From positions 186,001 through 250,000 of the forward strand of contig NZ_CP016808.1 in NCBI RefSeq assembly GCF_002741035.1: a stretch of DNA of 64,000 nt, read 5' to 3'. Shown here piece after piece: positions 8,011-18,475 of the stretch. Each line of letters begins with the position of its first letter. Positions within the stretch are counted from its first letter, which is position 1. Source of the DNA: Paenibacillus sp. BIHB 4019 (GTDB taxonomy: Bacteria > Bacillota > Bacilli > Paenibacillales > Paenibacillaceae). The notes beneath the pieces were generated by a model. That model searched no databases. It worked only from the letters and a program-made list of their open reading frames with translations, and was not told where the DNA came from. The translations under genes were made by a program, and so were the position numbers.

Positions 8011-9354
8011 CTATCCAATTGTAATTTTGCCCTCGGGATACCGGTAAAGCTCCTTGCCCGCTTTCGGATTGAGCGCATAAGCAAGCGTCAGCGGGCCTAA
8101 ACGACCAGCGAACATCGTAATAGAAATGATTATTTTCCCGAAATCGCTCAGCTCTGGCGTTATGCCCATCGACAAGCCAACCGTCCCGAAGGCGGAGGTT
8201 GCTTCAAACAAAATTTTAATAAACCGCTGATCCTCGGTGGCGGATAATAGCATCGTTACGACGACGACCAGCGCCAACGACAGCATCGTAATCGTAAGCG
8301 CCTTGAGCACCCGCTCCTTGCCGAGGCGGTAGCGGAACAGTACAATGTCCTCTTTCCCCCGGAACATCGCGACAACCGCCCCTATGAGCGTCATAAACGT
8401 CGTCGTTTTGATTCCGCCCCCCGTTGAGCCGGGAGATGCGCCGATAAACATTAATATAATGGTGAAAAATAAAGTCGCCTGCCGCAAATCGGCATAGTTC
8501 AGCGTATTAGCCCCCGCCGTCCTCGGCGAGACGGACTGGAAGAAGGATGCCAGAATTTTCCCGCCCCAGTCGAGCGAGCCAAGCGTCAGCCCATTCGAAA
8601 ATTCAAAAATAAATATAACGACCGCTCCAACTGCGATGAGCGAGCCAGTCATCACCAGCACCACCTTGCTGTGCAGGGACAGCCCTTTGCGGCGGCGGAA
8701 TTCCAGCAAATCCGAAATAACGATAAAACCGAGGCCTCCGGATATAATAAGCAGCATGGCAGTCAGGTTCACAACCGGATCATCCACATACGTCATCAAG
8801 CTGTGATAGTCGCCAAAAATATCAAAGCCCGCATTATTGAACAGCGAGATGGCGTGGAACCAGCCGAAATAAAATGCCTTGCCGAGCGGCATATCGGAAG
8901 CGAAACGCAGCGTTAGCAGCAGCGTGCCGACGAACTCAAAGGACAACGAATAGACAATGACCTTGCGTATGAGCCGAATAATGCCTTCCATGCTGCCTTG
9001 GTTCATCGCTTCTTGCAAAATAAGCCTTTCCCGCAGCGAAATGCGCTTTTTCAGCACAAGCGCGAACAGCGTGCCCATCGTCATAAAGCCGAGCCCGCCA
9101 ATTTGAATGAGCAGCATAATAATAACCTGACCGGCCACCGAAAAATAAGTGCCAGAATCCACAACTACAAGCCCCGTCACGCTAGTTGCCGAGGTAGCCG
9201 TAAACAAAGCATCCAGGAAACGCAGCCCGCTTCCGTCAGCCGATGCAAAAGGCAGGGATAGCAGCAGAGCTCCCAGCATAATAATAATCGCAAAGCCAAC
9301 GACCAATATGCGTGGCGGAGACCATTTTAATAACGAAAAAAACGAAATGTTCAT
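8011..9354 (-). CDS. KtrB/KtrD-like potassium channel subunit (TrkH family)
   Basis: An integral membrane protein of about 447 residues with four pore-loop repeats. Filter-like segments such as ATSATSVTGL, SLFNNAGFD, SPGSTGGGIK and SAFGTVGLS are visible. It imports K+ with the RCK partner. An upstream frame extends to 9411. ATG 9354 (MNISFFSLL) has AAGGTGG five bases away and is the better start. Confidence 0.9.
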   Translation of the reverse strand: MNISFFSLLKWSPPRILVVGFAIIIMLGALLLSLPFASADGSGLRFLDALFTATSATSVTGLVVVDSGTYFSVAGQVIIMLLIQIGGLGFMTMGTLFALVLKKRISLRERLILQEAMNQGSMEGIIRLIRKVIVYSLSFEFVGTLLLTLRFASDMPLGKAFYFGWFHAISLFNNAGFDIFGDYHSLMTYVDDPVVNLTAMLLIISGGLGFIVISDLLEFRRRKGLSLHSKVVLVMTGSLIAVGAVVIFIFEFSNGLTLGSLDWGGKILASFFQSVSPRTAGANTLNYADLRQATLFFTIILMFIGASPGSTGGGIKTTTFMTLIGAVVAMFRGKEDIVLFRYRLGKERVLKALTITMLSLALVVVVTMLLSATEDQRFIKILFEATSAFGTVGLSMGITPELSDFGKIIISITMFAGRLGPLTLAYALNPKAGKELYRYPEGKITIG

Positions 9355-9695
9355 TGCATCCACCTTCATATTGCCTATTATTCTATTCACTTGAAGCAGC
9401 TGTATTTGCAATTTCCATTACACATGACTTAACGATTATAAGCTTAAAGCGCACTGTGTATAAAACAGCCTTTTGCAATAAAAACAGCTGATTTCATTCA
9501 AAAACAGCCCTGCGAGGAAGATAGCCGCCCATTAGCTTGCCGGATATCGTTATTTCTCTGTTTTATGAATGCGGACAACGCTGACAAGCCGCCTAAAGGG
9601 TAACCAAGCTGTTAGATTGGCGATGATATGGTTTAATATGGTATCGTATGAGTACTATGCTTAATTTTTCGATTAAACAGAAATTGAGGTGAGTT

Positions 9696-11318
9696 ATGGT
9701 TGAATTTATTGCCCCACGCGAGTGGAAGAAATTTGTATGGGCCGCCGTTATTAGCGCTGTCGTTTTTATATTTTTGCAAATCATCCCTATGCTTGGCGGT
9801 CCAGATTCAGGCGCATCGGAATCACAGGGCAACGTCATTGGCAATGAAGCAGCCCTGCAAAAAGCAACGGAATTTGCCGCCATGCAATTCGGCGTTAACG
9901 TTACGGATGCTCATACAGTTTATCAAACGGACAGCGATGAAACCGGCTATTTGATCAAGGAAAAGCTGTACGAGGATTATGCGTCCAAATATATGCAGCA
10001 GTTTCCGCTCGACACCTATCAAACGCAAGTAACGCTCGATAATGGCAGCACCGCGTTCGTCTACCTCCATATGCAAAGCGGCAGCGTTGTCGCTTGGAAT
10101 CTCATTGGAGCAGGCTCGGGCGTGAACACCATTAAAGGACAAAAGCAGCTTCTCGATGCAGCGGCCAGCTTTGCGACTACGCAAGGCTTTCAAGCCAAAG
10201 ATTTGAATGACGCTGCCGTCAACTCGCTTGGTCAGGTCGTCATTCACCCAACAGGGTATGCAGCAGGCAGTTCGCAGCTTGAGCTGCGTGTAGGCTTTAG
10301 TCAAAATGGCGACAAAACCATCGTTTCGACTTATAAGCCAGCCTTTATTCCGCCTGCAGACTATGTAGCCAATATTGAGCAGCAAAAAAGCACGGCCGAC
10401 GCTTTATCGTTGATCAGCCTCATTTACATGACTTTCATTACGCTGGTGCTAGCTATTATCTATGCGATATTATACCGCCGTCATACGACATTCAAACGCG
10501 GGATCGCCATCAGCCTTATTTTCACCGTTTTTTATATTATTAACAATCTAGGCATTATGGACGGCGTCATTGCCCAGCAAGGCGAACAGATAATGGGCGA
10601 TGCCCAAGTGTCCTTTATGGCATGGTTTACTGCGCTTCTGCTCATCCCGGTTGGAGCAGCCGTCTATTTCTCCTTCGTGGCCGGTGACGGCATGTGGCGC
10701 TCGTGGAAACGTCCGATATGGCCAGGCTTCCGCGAAAAAAATTACGGCGAGCATGTTTGGCGCAGCATGGGACTCGGTTATTTGATCGCCCTTATTTTGC
10801 TAGGCGTGCAGTCGGTCATTTTTCTAGTGCTTGAAACGGCGATCGGCAGTTGGAGCACTAGCGATGCGACCCAGTCTCCCTACAACATCAAATGGCTGTG
10901 GCTCATGCCGATGCTGGCTTGGTGCGCTGCGATTTCCGAGGAAGCCATTTACCGGTTTTTCGGCATTGCCTTGTTCCGCAGATGGTTCAAAAATATTTAT
11001 GTCGCCGCCTTGATTCCGACCATCTTGTGGGCGCTTGGACATGTCTCCTATCCAATCTTCCCATACTACACCAGGCTGATTGAGCTAATTATTATTGGGA
11101 TGATTTTCAGCTACATTTTCCTGCGCTACAGCCTCATTACCGCCATATTCGTTCATGCGATATTTGATTCGCTGTTAATGGGCTTCTCGCTCATTTCTGT
11201 AGGCGGTGCTTTAAATATCGGAGCAGCCATCTTTTACGCAGTTCTGCCCGTTCCCATTGCCTATATCATTCGGTTATGGCATCGTAAGAAAAACGCCTGG
11301 CAGCGTCCTTCCTATTAG
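9696..11318 (+). CDS. CPBP-family intramembrane metalloprotease with long N-terminal domain
   Basis: A 540-residue protein. The C-terminal third carries CPBP (Abi/CAAX-protease-like) motifs: EEAIYR, then ALGHVSYP, then FVHAIFDS, which supply the glutamates and histidines of the metal site. One N-terminal membrane helix is followed by about 200 soluble, probably extracytoplasmic residues, then a cluster of helices. Most CPBP proteins are 200-300 residues, so the front half is an added module without a recognised family. Start supported by GAGGTGAG. Confidence 0.8.
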   Translation: MVEFIAPREWKKFVWAAVISAVVFIFLQIIPMLGGPDSGASESQGNVIGNEAALQKATEFAAMQFGVNVTDAHTVYQTDSDETGYLIKEKLYEDYASKYMQQFPLDTYQTQVTLDNGSTAFVYLHMQSGSVVAWNLIGAGSGVNTIKGQKQLLDAAASFATTQGFQAKDLNDAAVNSLGQVVIHPTGYAAGSSQLELRVGFSQNGDKTIVSTYKPAFIPPADYVANIEQQKSTADALSLISLIYMTFITLVLAIIYAILYRRHTTFKRGIAISLIFTVFYIINNLGIMDGVIAQQGEQIMGDAQVSFMAWFTALLLIPVGAAVYFSFVAGDGMWRSWKRPIWPGFREKNYGEHVWRSMGLGYLIALILLGVQSVIFLVLETAIGSWSTSDATQSPYNIKWLWLMPMLAWCAAISEEAIYRFFGIALFRRWFKNIYVAALIPTILWALGHVSYPIFPYYTRLIELIIIGMIFSYIFLRYSLITAIFVHAIFDSLLMGFSLISVGGALNIGAAIFYAVLPVPIAYIIRLWHRKKNAWQRPSY

Positions 11319-11320
11319 AC

Positions 11321-11389
11321 GCCATCGTTTTGGCGAAACGTATAGAGAAAAGATGAGAACATTCATATCCTTTCCTATACGTCAAAAAA
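11321..11389 (+). repeat. dispersed intergenic repeat, copy C (degenerate)
   Basis: Only the tail half is clear: GTATAGAGAAAAGAT and ATATCCTTTCCTATAC enclose a loop closely like that of copy B. A T-poor tail follows. It may also act as a terminator region between the convergent protease gene and uvrC. Confidence 0.6.
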
Positions 11390-11409
11390 AGGAGGAAGGC
11401 CGCCGCAGC

Positions 11410-13443
11410 TTACGGCGACGCCTCCTCCCCAAGTGCCGCAATAATTTGGGCGGCAAGCTTATCTCCTATTGAAAGAGGCCGGAAATCTTCCACCGTGGCC
11501 TCTTTTATTTTTTTGATGGAGCCAAAATGCTTAAGCAGCAGCTTGCGCCGCTTCTCGCCAATACCCGGAATAGCATCAAGCTGCGAGACGACCATCGACT
11601 TGCCGCGCTGCTCGCGGTGGAACGTAATCGCGAAGCGGTGAACCTCGTCTTGTATGCGCTGCAGCAAATAAAACTCCTGGCTGTCGCGCGGCAGCGGAAT
11701 AATTTCAGCGGGATCGCCGGTCATGAGCTGGGCCGTTCGGTGTTTGGCATCCTTGACGAGACCGCATACCGGGATAAACAGGTTCAGCTCATTTTGCAGC
11801 ACATCAATCGCTGCGGAAATTTGCCCCTTGCCGCCATCGACGACGATCAGATCCGGAGCAGCCAGCTGATCCTTGAGCACGCGCTCATAGCGTCTGCGAA
11901 TGACCTCGCGCATCGTCTCATAATCATCTGGCCCAACGACCGTCTTGACCTTGTATTTGCGGTATTCCTTGCGATCCGGCTTGCCGTCCGTAAATACGAC
12001 CATAGCCGATACAGGATTCGTACCTTGTATGTTGGAGTTGTCAAATGCCTCAATTCGGGTAGCCTGCGGCAAACCAAGCCATTCGGCCAGCCCTGCCGCC
12101 GCCTTGACGCTGCGCTCCTCATCCCGCTCGATGAGCCGGAACTTGTCGGCAAGCGTTACCTTGGCATTCTCGGTCGCCATCGAGACGACCTCGCTCTTGC
12201 GTCCGCGCTGCGGCAGCAGCACCTTGACCTTAAGCCAGTGGTGCAGCGCAGCAGCGGCCTCCTCCGCAACGGACAGCTCCTTCTCTTTGGTCGGCTGGGC
12301 TTCTTCTTGCGACTCTTCGTCAATTACAACGATTAAGCTTGCTGCATCAACCATATCCTTTGCTGCTTCATTTGCGCTTGGCGCTGCTTCCTGGTCAAGC
12401 TGGGCTGCGGCCGTCTCCTGCTTTCCTGCTTCCTGCTTGCCCGCTGCCTGTGCGCTCTCCGCCTGCTCTGGCGGCAATGGCAGCAAAATCTGCTTCGGCA
12501 GCGCAGGATTTTCACTGTAGTATTGGGTTACAAAGGTCATAAAATCATCGTACTCTTCGCCATAATAAGGGAAGGTCGTACCATGGCGCTCAATAAGCTT
12601 GCCTTGGCGCATATAAAGAATTTGGACGCACATCCAGCCCTTCTCGACCGCATAGCCGAAAATATCGCGGTCCAAGGCGTCTGACATCGTAATTTTCTGC
12701 TTCTCCATTACCGCATCTATTGCAATAATCTGGTCGCGGTATTCCTTCGCCCGCTCGAACTCCAGCTGCTCGGCGGAAGCCTCCATTTTGCGCTGCAAAT
12801 CTGCCCGCACCACATCATGGCCGCCATTGAGAAAACGGGTAATTTCCTGAACCATCGCCTCATAGGTGCCGGGTTCAATCTCATATTCACAAGGCGCAAT
12901 GCATTGCCCCATGTGATAATACAAGCATACCTTGTCGGGCAGCGTCTTGCATTTGCGCAGCGGATACAGCCGGTCCAGCAGCTTCTTCGTCTGCTGGGCC
13001 GCATAAGCATTCGGATAGGGGCCGAAGTATTTCCCCTTATCCTTGGCCATTCTGCGGGTTACCTCGAGTTTTGGATGCTGCTCATGCGTAATTTTTATAT
13101 AAGGAAATGACTTGTCGTCCTTCAGCAAGACGTTATATCGCGGATGATACTGCTTGATAAGATTGCACTCCAGAATGAGCGCCTCCATGTTGCTTTTCGT
13201 CAATATAAAATCAAAATCGCGGATTTCCGCAACGAGGCGCTGCGTTTTGCCATTATGAGAGCCATTGAAATACGAGCGGACGCGATTTTTTAATATTTTG
13301 GCTTTGCCGACGTATATAATTGTGCCTTCGCCGTTTTTCATTAAATAGCAGCCGGGCTGGTCCGGAAGCAGCGCTAGCTTATGACGAATTAATTCTGCTG
13401 CTTCAGCCGGGCTGGCCGCCTGTTTCCCCTCATGCTGATTCAT
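11410..13443 (-). CDS. uvrC: excinuclease ABC subunit C
   Basis: Nucleotide excision repair endonuclease that makes the two incisions with UvrB. N-terminal GIY-YIG domain ([16 protein letters not shown]), UVR motif ([14 protein letters not shown]), RNase-H-like C-terminal half ([13 protein letters not shown]) and two helix-hairpin-helix motifs near the end. About 677 residues against a usual 590-620. The excess is a 75-residue Ala/Glu/Gln-rich insert at roughly residues 330-405, between the two catalytic halves. ATG 13443 follows GGGAGG; the upstream ATG 13476 lacks a good site. Confidence 0.95.
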   Translation of the reverse strand: MNQHEGKQAASPAEAAELIRHKLALLPDQPGCYLMKNGEGTIIYVGKAKILKNRVRSYFNGSHNGKTQRLVAEIRDFDFILTKSNMEALILECNLIKQYHPRYNVLLKDDKSFPYIKITHEQHPKLEVTRRMAKDKGKYFGPYPNAYAAQQTKKLLDRLYPLRKCKTLPDKVCLYYHMGQCIAPCEYEIEPGTYEAMVQEITRFLNGGHDVVRADLQRKMEASAEQLEFERAKEYRDQIIAIDAVMEKQKITMSDALDRDIFGYAVEKGWMCVQILYMRQGKLIERHGTTFPYYGEEYDDFMTFVTQYYSENPALPKQILLPLPPEQAESAQAAGKQEAGKQETAAAQLDQEAAPSANEAAKDMVDAASLIVVIDEESQEEAQPTKEKELSVAEEAAAALHHWLKVKVLLPQRGRKSEVVSMATENAKVTLADKFRLIERDEERSVKAAAGLAEWLGLPQATRIEAFDNSNIQGTNPVSAMVVFTDGKPDRKEYRKYKVKTVVGPDDYETMREVIRRRYERVLKDQLAAPDLIVVDGGKGQISAAIDVLQNELNLFIPVCGLVKDAKHRTAQLMTGDPAEIIPLPRDSQEFYLLQRIQDEVHRFAITFHREQRGKSMVVSQLDAIPGIGEKRRKLLLKHFGSIKKIKEATVEDFRPLSIGDKLAAQIIAALGEEASP

Positions 13444-13544
13444 TTCCAAACCTCCCTTGCGGACATTTGTTCCCATGCCTTATTGTAACATAGATTGGTG
13501 CCGGCAGCCGAGTCCTCAAGTTTACAATAGTTGCCGTGTTTTGC

Positions 13545-13574
13545 TTTACAATTATTCGGATAGTTGGGTATACT
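13545..13574 (+). promoter_or_regulatory. promoter of the YqzM-like gene
   Basis: TTTACA (13545-13550), 18 bp, TATACT (13569-13574). Confidence 0.6.
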
Positions 13575-13612
13575 GTTGATAGCTAAATCGTTTTCAAGGG
13601 AGGACGCTTGTT

Positions 13613-13759
13613 ATGGAGAACGTTAGAGACCCGCGCGAGCATTATAATGAAGAACCGCGCCACGACTTGATGGACGTAGTGTTCGGCTTCGGCGGCATGC
13701 TCGGTCTAATGACTGTCATGTTTGCTGCTGCTGTTATCGTGAAATTTATCATTTCGTAA
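13613..13759 (+). CDS. YqzM-like small membrane protein
   Basis: A 48-residue peptide starting MENVRDPREHYNEEPRHD, followed by one membrane helix and the tail VIVKFIIS. AAGGGAGG lies at ideal distance from ATG 13613. Size, the single helix and the VIKFI-type end resemble the YqzM family of Bacillus, which has no known function. The assignment comes from memory of the family and is tentative. That the gene is real is likely, given the promoter and ribosome site. Confidence 0.7.
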   Translation: MENVRDPREHYNEEPRHDLMDVVFGFGGMLGLMTVMFAAAVIVKFIIS

Positions 13760-13774
13760 ACAAATAGCAAGCCT

Positions 13775-13864
13775 CGCCTCGCCGTTCTTTGGCGGTGCAG
13801 CGCGTTTCATTCCGTGAAATATAGGCCATTTATAAGAGAGAAACTTATAAATGACCTATATTAA
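13775..13864 (+). repeat. dispersed intergenic repeat, copy D
   Basis: TTGGCGGTGCAGCGCGTTTC and ATTCCGTGAAATATAGG match the core of copies B and E. The tail hairpin (AATATAGGCCATTTATAAG with CTTATAAATGACCTATATT) has a different stem sequence but the same outer bases. Confidence 0.75.
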
Positions 13865-13866
13865 AA

Positions 13867-13913
13867 AAAGAACCTTCGTGTCCGTTTCTAAGCGGATGAT
13901 TCGAAGGTTCTTT
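13867..13913. terminator. terminator of the sulfate operon
   Basis: AAAGAACCTTCG pairs with CGAAGGTTCTTT; reading leftward, TTTTTTTAATA follows. It probably works in both directions. Confidence 0.85.
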
Positions 13914-13975
13914 CTCTTTATATGGCCGTTTTGTCATGGCTCAGCTCGCTCAAGGGCGAACGGCTTCCGCAAAAT

Positions 13976-14212
13976 TCAGGCTGATTGGTGCTTGTTGCTG
14001 CTATTATTGTGGCTATTGCTTGCCTGCTGCTTGACGCTTTGGGATTCCTGCTGCTTGCTGGAGGGCTGATCGTAGCGCGTCCGCTCGGTCCGGTCAATCT
14101 GGACGATTCTGCCGTCATGCACCGTAATATTCACACTTCCATATTGCAGCCCGCCCACCTGGTCCGCAATCCGCTTAAGCCACTGCTGATCGATTTCCAA
14201 AGGTTTTGCCAT
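13976..14212 (-). CDS. YezD family (DUF2292) small protein
   Basis: A 78-residue protein. GSVNITVHDGRIVQIDRTER is the DUF2292 signature. Members are commonly encoded next to sulfate/cysteine transport genes; the molecular role is not known. The last 30 residues are a Ser/Gln/Asn-rich tail beyond the domain. Last gene of the sulfate ABC operon, with a strong AAGGAGGAG site. Confidence 0.85.
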   Translation of the reverse strand: MAKPLEIDQQWLKRIADQVGGLQYGSVNITVHDGRIVQIDRTERTRYDQPSSKQQESQSVKQQASNSHNNSSNKHQSA

Positions 14213-14252
14213 TGTCTACTCCTCCTTTTTCTAATTCACTTTATCGTAAGTG

Positions 14253-15134
14253 TCAGACATTTTGGGCAGAAGCCCGCCTGTTCATTTGCCATTCCATCAG
14301 CGACTTGACGATAAGCGTAATAAACGCCAGCATGACGAGCAGCGATGCCACGGCAAATGAAGCTGAAAATTGGTACTCATTGTACAAAATCTCAATATGC
14401 AGCGGCAGCGTATTTGTCTGTCCGCGAATGTGGCCTGATACGACAGACACCGCTCCAAACTCGCCCATCGCCCGGGCATTACATAAAATAATGCCGTACA
14501 ATAAGCCCCACTTGATGTTCGGATAGGTGACCCGCCAAAAAATTTGCCAGCCCTTTGCGCCAAGGCTTGCCGCAGCTTCCTCTTCTGTGACTCCCTGCGC
14601 CTGCATGAGCGGTATAAGCTCGCGGGCAATGAATGGCACCGTTACGAATACCGTCGCCAGCACAATGCCCGGCAGCGCGAAGACGAGCTGAATGCCATGG
14701 GAATCGAGCCAAGGGCCGAAGAAGCCTTGTGCGCCAAACATTAGAATATAGATAAGTCCGGAAATTACCGGAGATACGGCAAACGGCAAATCAATGAGCG
14801 TAATTAAAAACTGCTTGCCGCGAAAACGGAATTTGCTGATCGCCCATGCAGCGGATATGCCAAACAGCGTATTCAGCGGCACGGCGATTACGGCCACGAG
14901 CAAAGTCAGTCTCAATGCCGATAAAGCATCAGGATCGGTGATCGCGGCACGATAAACGTCAAAGCCCTTCTTAAACGCTTCAACAAATACAGAAACGAGC
15001 GGCAGCAGGACGACCAGCGCAAGGAAAATAAGCGCTACCGTTATGAGTACAACCCGCACGATTGCCGGTTCCGTAATATGCTTAGGCCGCTTGGAGGCCT
15101 CGCTCGATAAATGCGTTGTAATTGCTCCAGCCAT
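14253..15134 (-). CDS. cysW: sulfate ABC transporter permease CysW
   Basis: A 293-residue BPD-type permease with six helices. The coupling motif EEAAASLGAKGWQIFWRVTY, where the ATPase docks, is visible, as is GEFGAVSVVSGHIRGQT, typical of CysW. It pairs with CysT just upstream (5-bp gap). No ATPase gene lies in the operon, so it must be supplied from elsewhere. Confidence 0.92.
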   Translation of the reverse strand: MAGAITTHLSSEASKRPKHITEPAIVRVVLITVALIFLALVVLLPLVSVFVEAFKKGFDVYRAAITDPDALSALRLTLLVAVIAVPLNTLFGISAAWAISKFRFRGKQFLITLIDLPFAVSPVISGLIYILMFGAQGFFGPWLDSHGIQLVFALPGIVLATVFVTVPFIARELIPLMQAQGVTEEEAAASLGAKGWQIFWRVTYPNIKWGLLYGIILCNARAMGEFGAVSVVSGHIRGQTNTLPLHIEILYNEYQFSASFAVASLLVMLAFITLIVKSLMEWQMNRRASAQNV

Positions 15135-15139
15135 CTTGC

Positions 15140-16006
15140 TTAGCCTCCTTCTACGACGCGGCGGTTAATCCGCCACTGCATGAAATTAATGAACAGCAGC
15201 AGCAGGAACGAAACGACGAGCATAACGAGCGCGATTGCGGTAGCCCCTGCGTAATCAAACTGCTCCAGCTTCGTCATAATGAGAAGCGGGGCGATTTCGG
15301 TTTTCATTGGCATATTGCCAGAGATGAATACGACGGAGCCGTATTCCCCAATTCCGCGAGCAAAAGCTAAGGCGAAGCCCGTAAGCAGAGCCGGCATCAG
15401 CTCAGGCAAAATCACTTTCCAAAAAGTTCGCATCCGGTAGGCGCCAAGCATAACCGCGGCCTCTTCTATTTCTTTATTGAGATCCTGCAGCACAGGCTGC
15501 ACCGTACGAACGACGAAGGGAATGCCGATAAAGATAAGGGCTATAGTAATGCCCAGTGGCGTATAGGCCACCTTGAGCCCGAGCGGCTGGAGCAGCTTGC
15601 CTACCCAGCCATTCGGCGCATAAATGGCCGTCAGTGCAATTCCCGCTACCGCTGTCGGCAACGCGAATGGAAGATCAACGAGGCTGTCGATAAATTTTTT
15701 GCCGGGAAAACGGTAGCGGACCAGCACCCATGCAATGAGCAGGCCGAACACCATATTGACGGCTGCGGCGCTGAAGGCGGTGAAGAAGCTGATGCGATAA
15801 GAAGCCAGAACCCTTGGATTCGTTACCGTGCCCCAAAATTCGGCAAAGCTGAGTCCTGTCGTCTTAATAAATACGCTGGCCAGCGGGATTAGAACGATCA
15901 GGCTCAAATACACAATTGCAAATCCCATTGATAGGCCAAAGCCGGGCAAAACGTTTCGCGCTTTGCCGCCTCTGCTCCTTCCTTTGCTCCTACTGGAACC
16001 TTTCAT
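15140..16006 (-). CDS. cysT: sulfate ABC transporter permease CysT
   Basis: A 288-residue permease. [20 protein letters not shown] is the ATPase-coupling loop and [19 protein letters not shown] is a CysT/CysU hallmark. It forms the membrane channel with CysW. Its gene follows the binding-protein gene in the operon. Confidence 0.92.
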   Translation of the reverse strand: MKGSSRSKGRSRGGKARNVLPGFGLSMGFAIVYLSLIVLIPLASVFIKTTGLSFAEFWGTVTNPRVLASYRISFFTAFSAAAVNMVFGLLIAWVLVRYRFPGKKFIDSLVDLPFALPTAVAGIALTAIYAPNGWVGKLLQPLGLKVAYTPLGITIALIFIGIPFVVRTVQPVLQDLNKEIEEAAVMLGAYRMRTFWKVILPELMPALLTGFALAFARGIGEYGSVVFISGNMPMKTEIAPLLIMTKLEQFDYAGATAIALVMLVVSFLLLLFINFMQWRINRRVVEGG

Positions 16007-16049
16007 GTGAAGTCAGCTCCATTCCACAATTTGCTGTGCCTAGCGATCA

Positions 16050-17144
16050 TTACGAGCCTGGCGTGTAAATCTTCTCGAATATGCCGCCCGCATTAAAATG
16101 CTTCTCCTGCGCCACTTTCCAGCCGCCAAAATCTCCGTCGATCGTCAGCAGGTCCAGCTTTTTGAACGTATCTGCATATTTAGCCGCAATTGTCTCATTA
16201 ATAGGACGGTAGTAATTTTTAGCAGCAATCTCTTGGCCTTCATCCGAGTACAAATACTCCAGGTAAGCTTTGGCTACTTCTGTCGTTTTATTGGCCTCGG
16301 CATTTTTATCAACGACCGCTACAGGCGGCTCCGCCAAAATGCTGACCGAAGGATAGACAATCTCGAATTGGTCAGGGCCAAGCTCCTTGATGGACAGGAA
16401 CGCTTCATTCTCCCAAGCCAGCAGCACATCGCCAATTCCTTTTTCTACAAAAGTCGTTGTCGCTCCGCGAGCACCTGTATCGAGTACGGGCACATGCTTG
16501 AACAGCTGGGTTACGAACTCCTGCGCTTTCGCCTCGTCATTGTTGTTTTGCTTCAGCGCATAGCCCCATGCTGCAAGATAGTTCCAACGGGCTCCGCCCG
16601 ACGTTTGCGGGTTTGGCGTAATCACTTCTACACCGTCTTTAATCAGATCATTCCAATCTTTAATGCCCTTCGGGTTGCCCTTGCGTACAAGGAACACGAT
16701 TGTTGACGTATACGGCGAGCTGTTATGCTCGAATTTGGATTGCCAGTCTGCACTCAGCAGGCCCGGCTCCACCAAGGAATCAATATCGTAGCCAAGCGCC
16801 AGCGTGACGACATCTGCTTTCAGACCGTCAATGACTGCGCGGGCTTGCTTGCCTGATCCGCCATGGGACTGGCTAATCGTTACGTCCTGGCCGGTTTTAT
16901 TTTTCCAATACGTTGAAAAAGCTTTATTATACTCCTCGTACAGCTCACGAGTTGGGTCATACGATACATTTAACAGCTTGACTGGTTCTGCTGGCTTCTC
17001 TCCTGCGGCGCCCGCTTCTGTTGATGCAGCTGGCGACTCTCCTGCTCCTGCTCCAGTTCCCTGGTTGCCTCCGTTTGCTCCGCAAGCGGATAAGATGAGC
17101 ACCAATACGAGCAATAATGAAACCGACCATTTCCCCTTTAACAT
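16050..17144 (-). CDS. sulfate-binding lipoprotein (Sbp/CysP type)
   Basis: A 364-residue extracellular binding protein. Signal with lipobox LILSACG, then a low-complexity Gly/Ala/Glu spacer to about residue 53. The mature domain contains [20 protein letters not shown] and [18 protein letters not shown], both typical sulfate-pocket stretches. It delivers sulfate or thiosulfate to CysT/CysW. First gene of the operon, with a promoter and a leader of about 120 nt. Confidence 0.92.
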   Translation of the reverse strand: MLKGKWSVSLLLVLVLILSACGANGGNQGTGAGAGESPAASTEAGAAGEKPAEPVKLLNVSYDPTRELYEEYNKAFSTYWKNKTGQDVTISQSHGGSGKQARAVIDGLKADVVTLALGYDIDSLVEPGLLSADWQSKFEHNSSPYTSTIVFLVRKGNPKGIKDWNDLIKDGVEVITPNPQTSGGARWNYLAAWGYALKQNNNDEAKAQEFVTQLFKHVPVLDTGARGATTTFVEKGIGDVLLAWENEAFLSIKELGPDQFEIVYPSVSILAEPPVAVVDKNAEANKTTEVAKAYLEYLYSDEGQEIAAKNYYRPINETIAAKYADTFKKLDLLTIDGDFGGWKVAQEKHFNAGGIFEKIYTPGS

Positions 17145-17245
17145 AAATCCTCACACCCCTGATTTTTTTCTTTTTGCTCCTGCAGTCCTGGATAAATGAG
17201 TAATGTTTTGCCGCCGGTGGTCCGGTAGATAAAATATTATTCCTA

Positions 17246-17297
17246 CCCGCTTAGTTGGTTATGGAAGGATTCTACCAGCGGGATTTTGTTTAGTCAA
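17246..17297 (-). promoter_or_regulatory. promoter and palindrome of the sulfate operon
   Basis: Minus strand TTGACT (17297-17292), 17 bp, TAGAAT (17274-17269). CCCGCT and AGCGGG (17246-17282) form an interrupted palindrome around the -10 and start point. GGTAGGAATA downstream resembles parts of cysteine-metabolism regulator sites. The regulator is not identified. Confidence 0.7.
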
Positions 17298-17420
17298 TAG
17301 CGTTTTCGAAATTAGGTTTATGAATTGATGTTAAAACCATTTTGGTAAAAAGATTGCTTTTTGTCTGCTGTTTCCGCCGCCCCTTCACCAAGGGAAAACG
17401 CTAGGAATCGAGAGCCTTGC
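17298..17420. other. gene-free stretch upstream of the sulfate operon
   Basis: No coding region or structured RNA that I can support between the sulfate promoter and the opp terminator. Confidence 0.5.
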
Positions 17421-17428
17421 ACGCAAAA

Positions 17429-17487
17429 AAAGGACTGCCCTCAAACCAGCGCAGCCGTATGGCTTTACTGATTTGGAACAGTCCTTT
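17429..17487 (-). terminator. terminator of the opp operon
   Basis: AAAGGACTG pairs with CAGTCCTTT across a long loop with an inner GGCT/AGCC stem; reading leftward it ends in TTTTTTTGCG. Confidence 0.8.
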
Positions 17488-17545
17488 CTACTAGAGCTGC
17501 AAGCTGTATTCATGCATGCTTTAAGCTGAGTGGCTTAAACCCATT

Positions 17546-18475
17546 TTAATGAGAAGCTTGCAGCTGCTCCAGCTCGCGTTTCGAGCAATACACAAAATGC
17601 CCAGGCTTCACTTCACGAATTTCCGGAAGGTCCTCTGGTGTATATTGGTGCACATTCGGATCATAAGATGTCCGTTTGCGCACGCGCTCCGTCTCCGGAT
17701 CGGGAATTGGAATAGCTGACAGCAGCGACTTCGTATAAGGATGCATTGGATTGTTGTACAGCTCATCCGCAGAAGCAAGCTCAACCAGCTTGCCGAAGTA
17801 CATCACGCCAATACGGTCGCTAATATATTTAACCATAGACAAATCATGGGCAATAAACAAATAAGTCAGGTTTTTCTCCCGCTGAAGCTTTTTCATCAGG
17901 TTGATGATTTGCGCCTGAATCGATACGTCCAGCGCGGAGATCGCCTCATCGGCAATAATAAAGTCAGGATCGACCGCTAGTGCGCGGGCAATACCGATCC
18001 GCTGGCGCTGTCCGCCGGACGCTTCATGCGGGTAACGGCTCGCATAGTCCTTGTGCAAGCCTACCGTCTCCAGCAGCTCATGCACTCTCGCCATGCGTTC
18101 CTTATTATTTTTCGCAAGCCCATGAAGATCAATGCCCTCGGCAATAATATCGCCAACAGTCATCCTCGGATTGAGCGAGGCATATGGATCTTGGAAAATC
18201 ATTTGCATTTTGCGGTTCAGACGCTTCAGTTCGCTTCTAGACTTGCGTCCGTGAACATTCTCGCCGCTGAACAGCACTTGGCCGTCCGTCGCGTCATACA
18301 GCCGTAGAATCGTTCTGCCAGTCGTTGATTTGCCGCAGCCCGACTCGCCAACGAGACCAAGCGTCTCGCCTTCATAAATATCGAAGCTGACGTCGTCGAC
18401 GGCCTTTACCATATTCGGGCGGCCTTCATTGAAATATTGCTTTAGGTTTTTGATTTCCAGCAGCTTTTTAGCCAT
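17546..18475 (-). CDS. oppF: oligopeptide ABC transporter ATP-binding protein OppF
   Basis: A 309-residue ATPase. Walker [10 protein letters not shown], signature [14 protein letters not shown], Walker [14 protein letters not shown], then the Opp/Dpp-type C-terminal extension ([17 protein letters not shown]). It powers peptide import with OppD. The start codon follows the oppD stop directly and the ribosome site lies in the last oppD codons. Confidence 0.93.
   Translation of the reverse strand: MAKKLLEIKNLKQYFNEGRPNMVKAVDDVSFDIYEGETLGLVGESGCGKSTTGRTILRLYDATDGQVLFSGENVHGRKSRSELKRLNRKMQMIFQDPYASLNPRMTVGDIIAEGIDLHGLAKNNKERMARVHELLETVGLHKDYASRYPHEASGGQRQRIGIARALAVDPDFIIADEAISALDVSIQAQIINLMKKLQREKNLTYLFIAHDLSMVKYISDRIGVMYFGKLVELASADELYNNPMHPYTKSLLSAIPIPDPETERVRKRTSYDPNVHQYTPEDLPEIREVKPGHFVYCSKRELEQLQASH

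Noticed and set aside
9412..9695. Possible c-di-AMP (ydaO-type) riboswitch upstream of the potassium genes
   Set aside because: The family is often preceded by one, but I could not match the conserved core bases in the leader.
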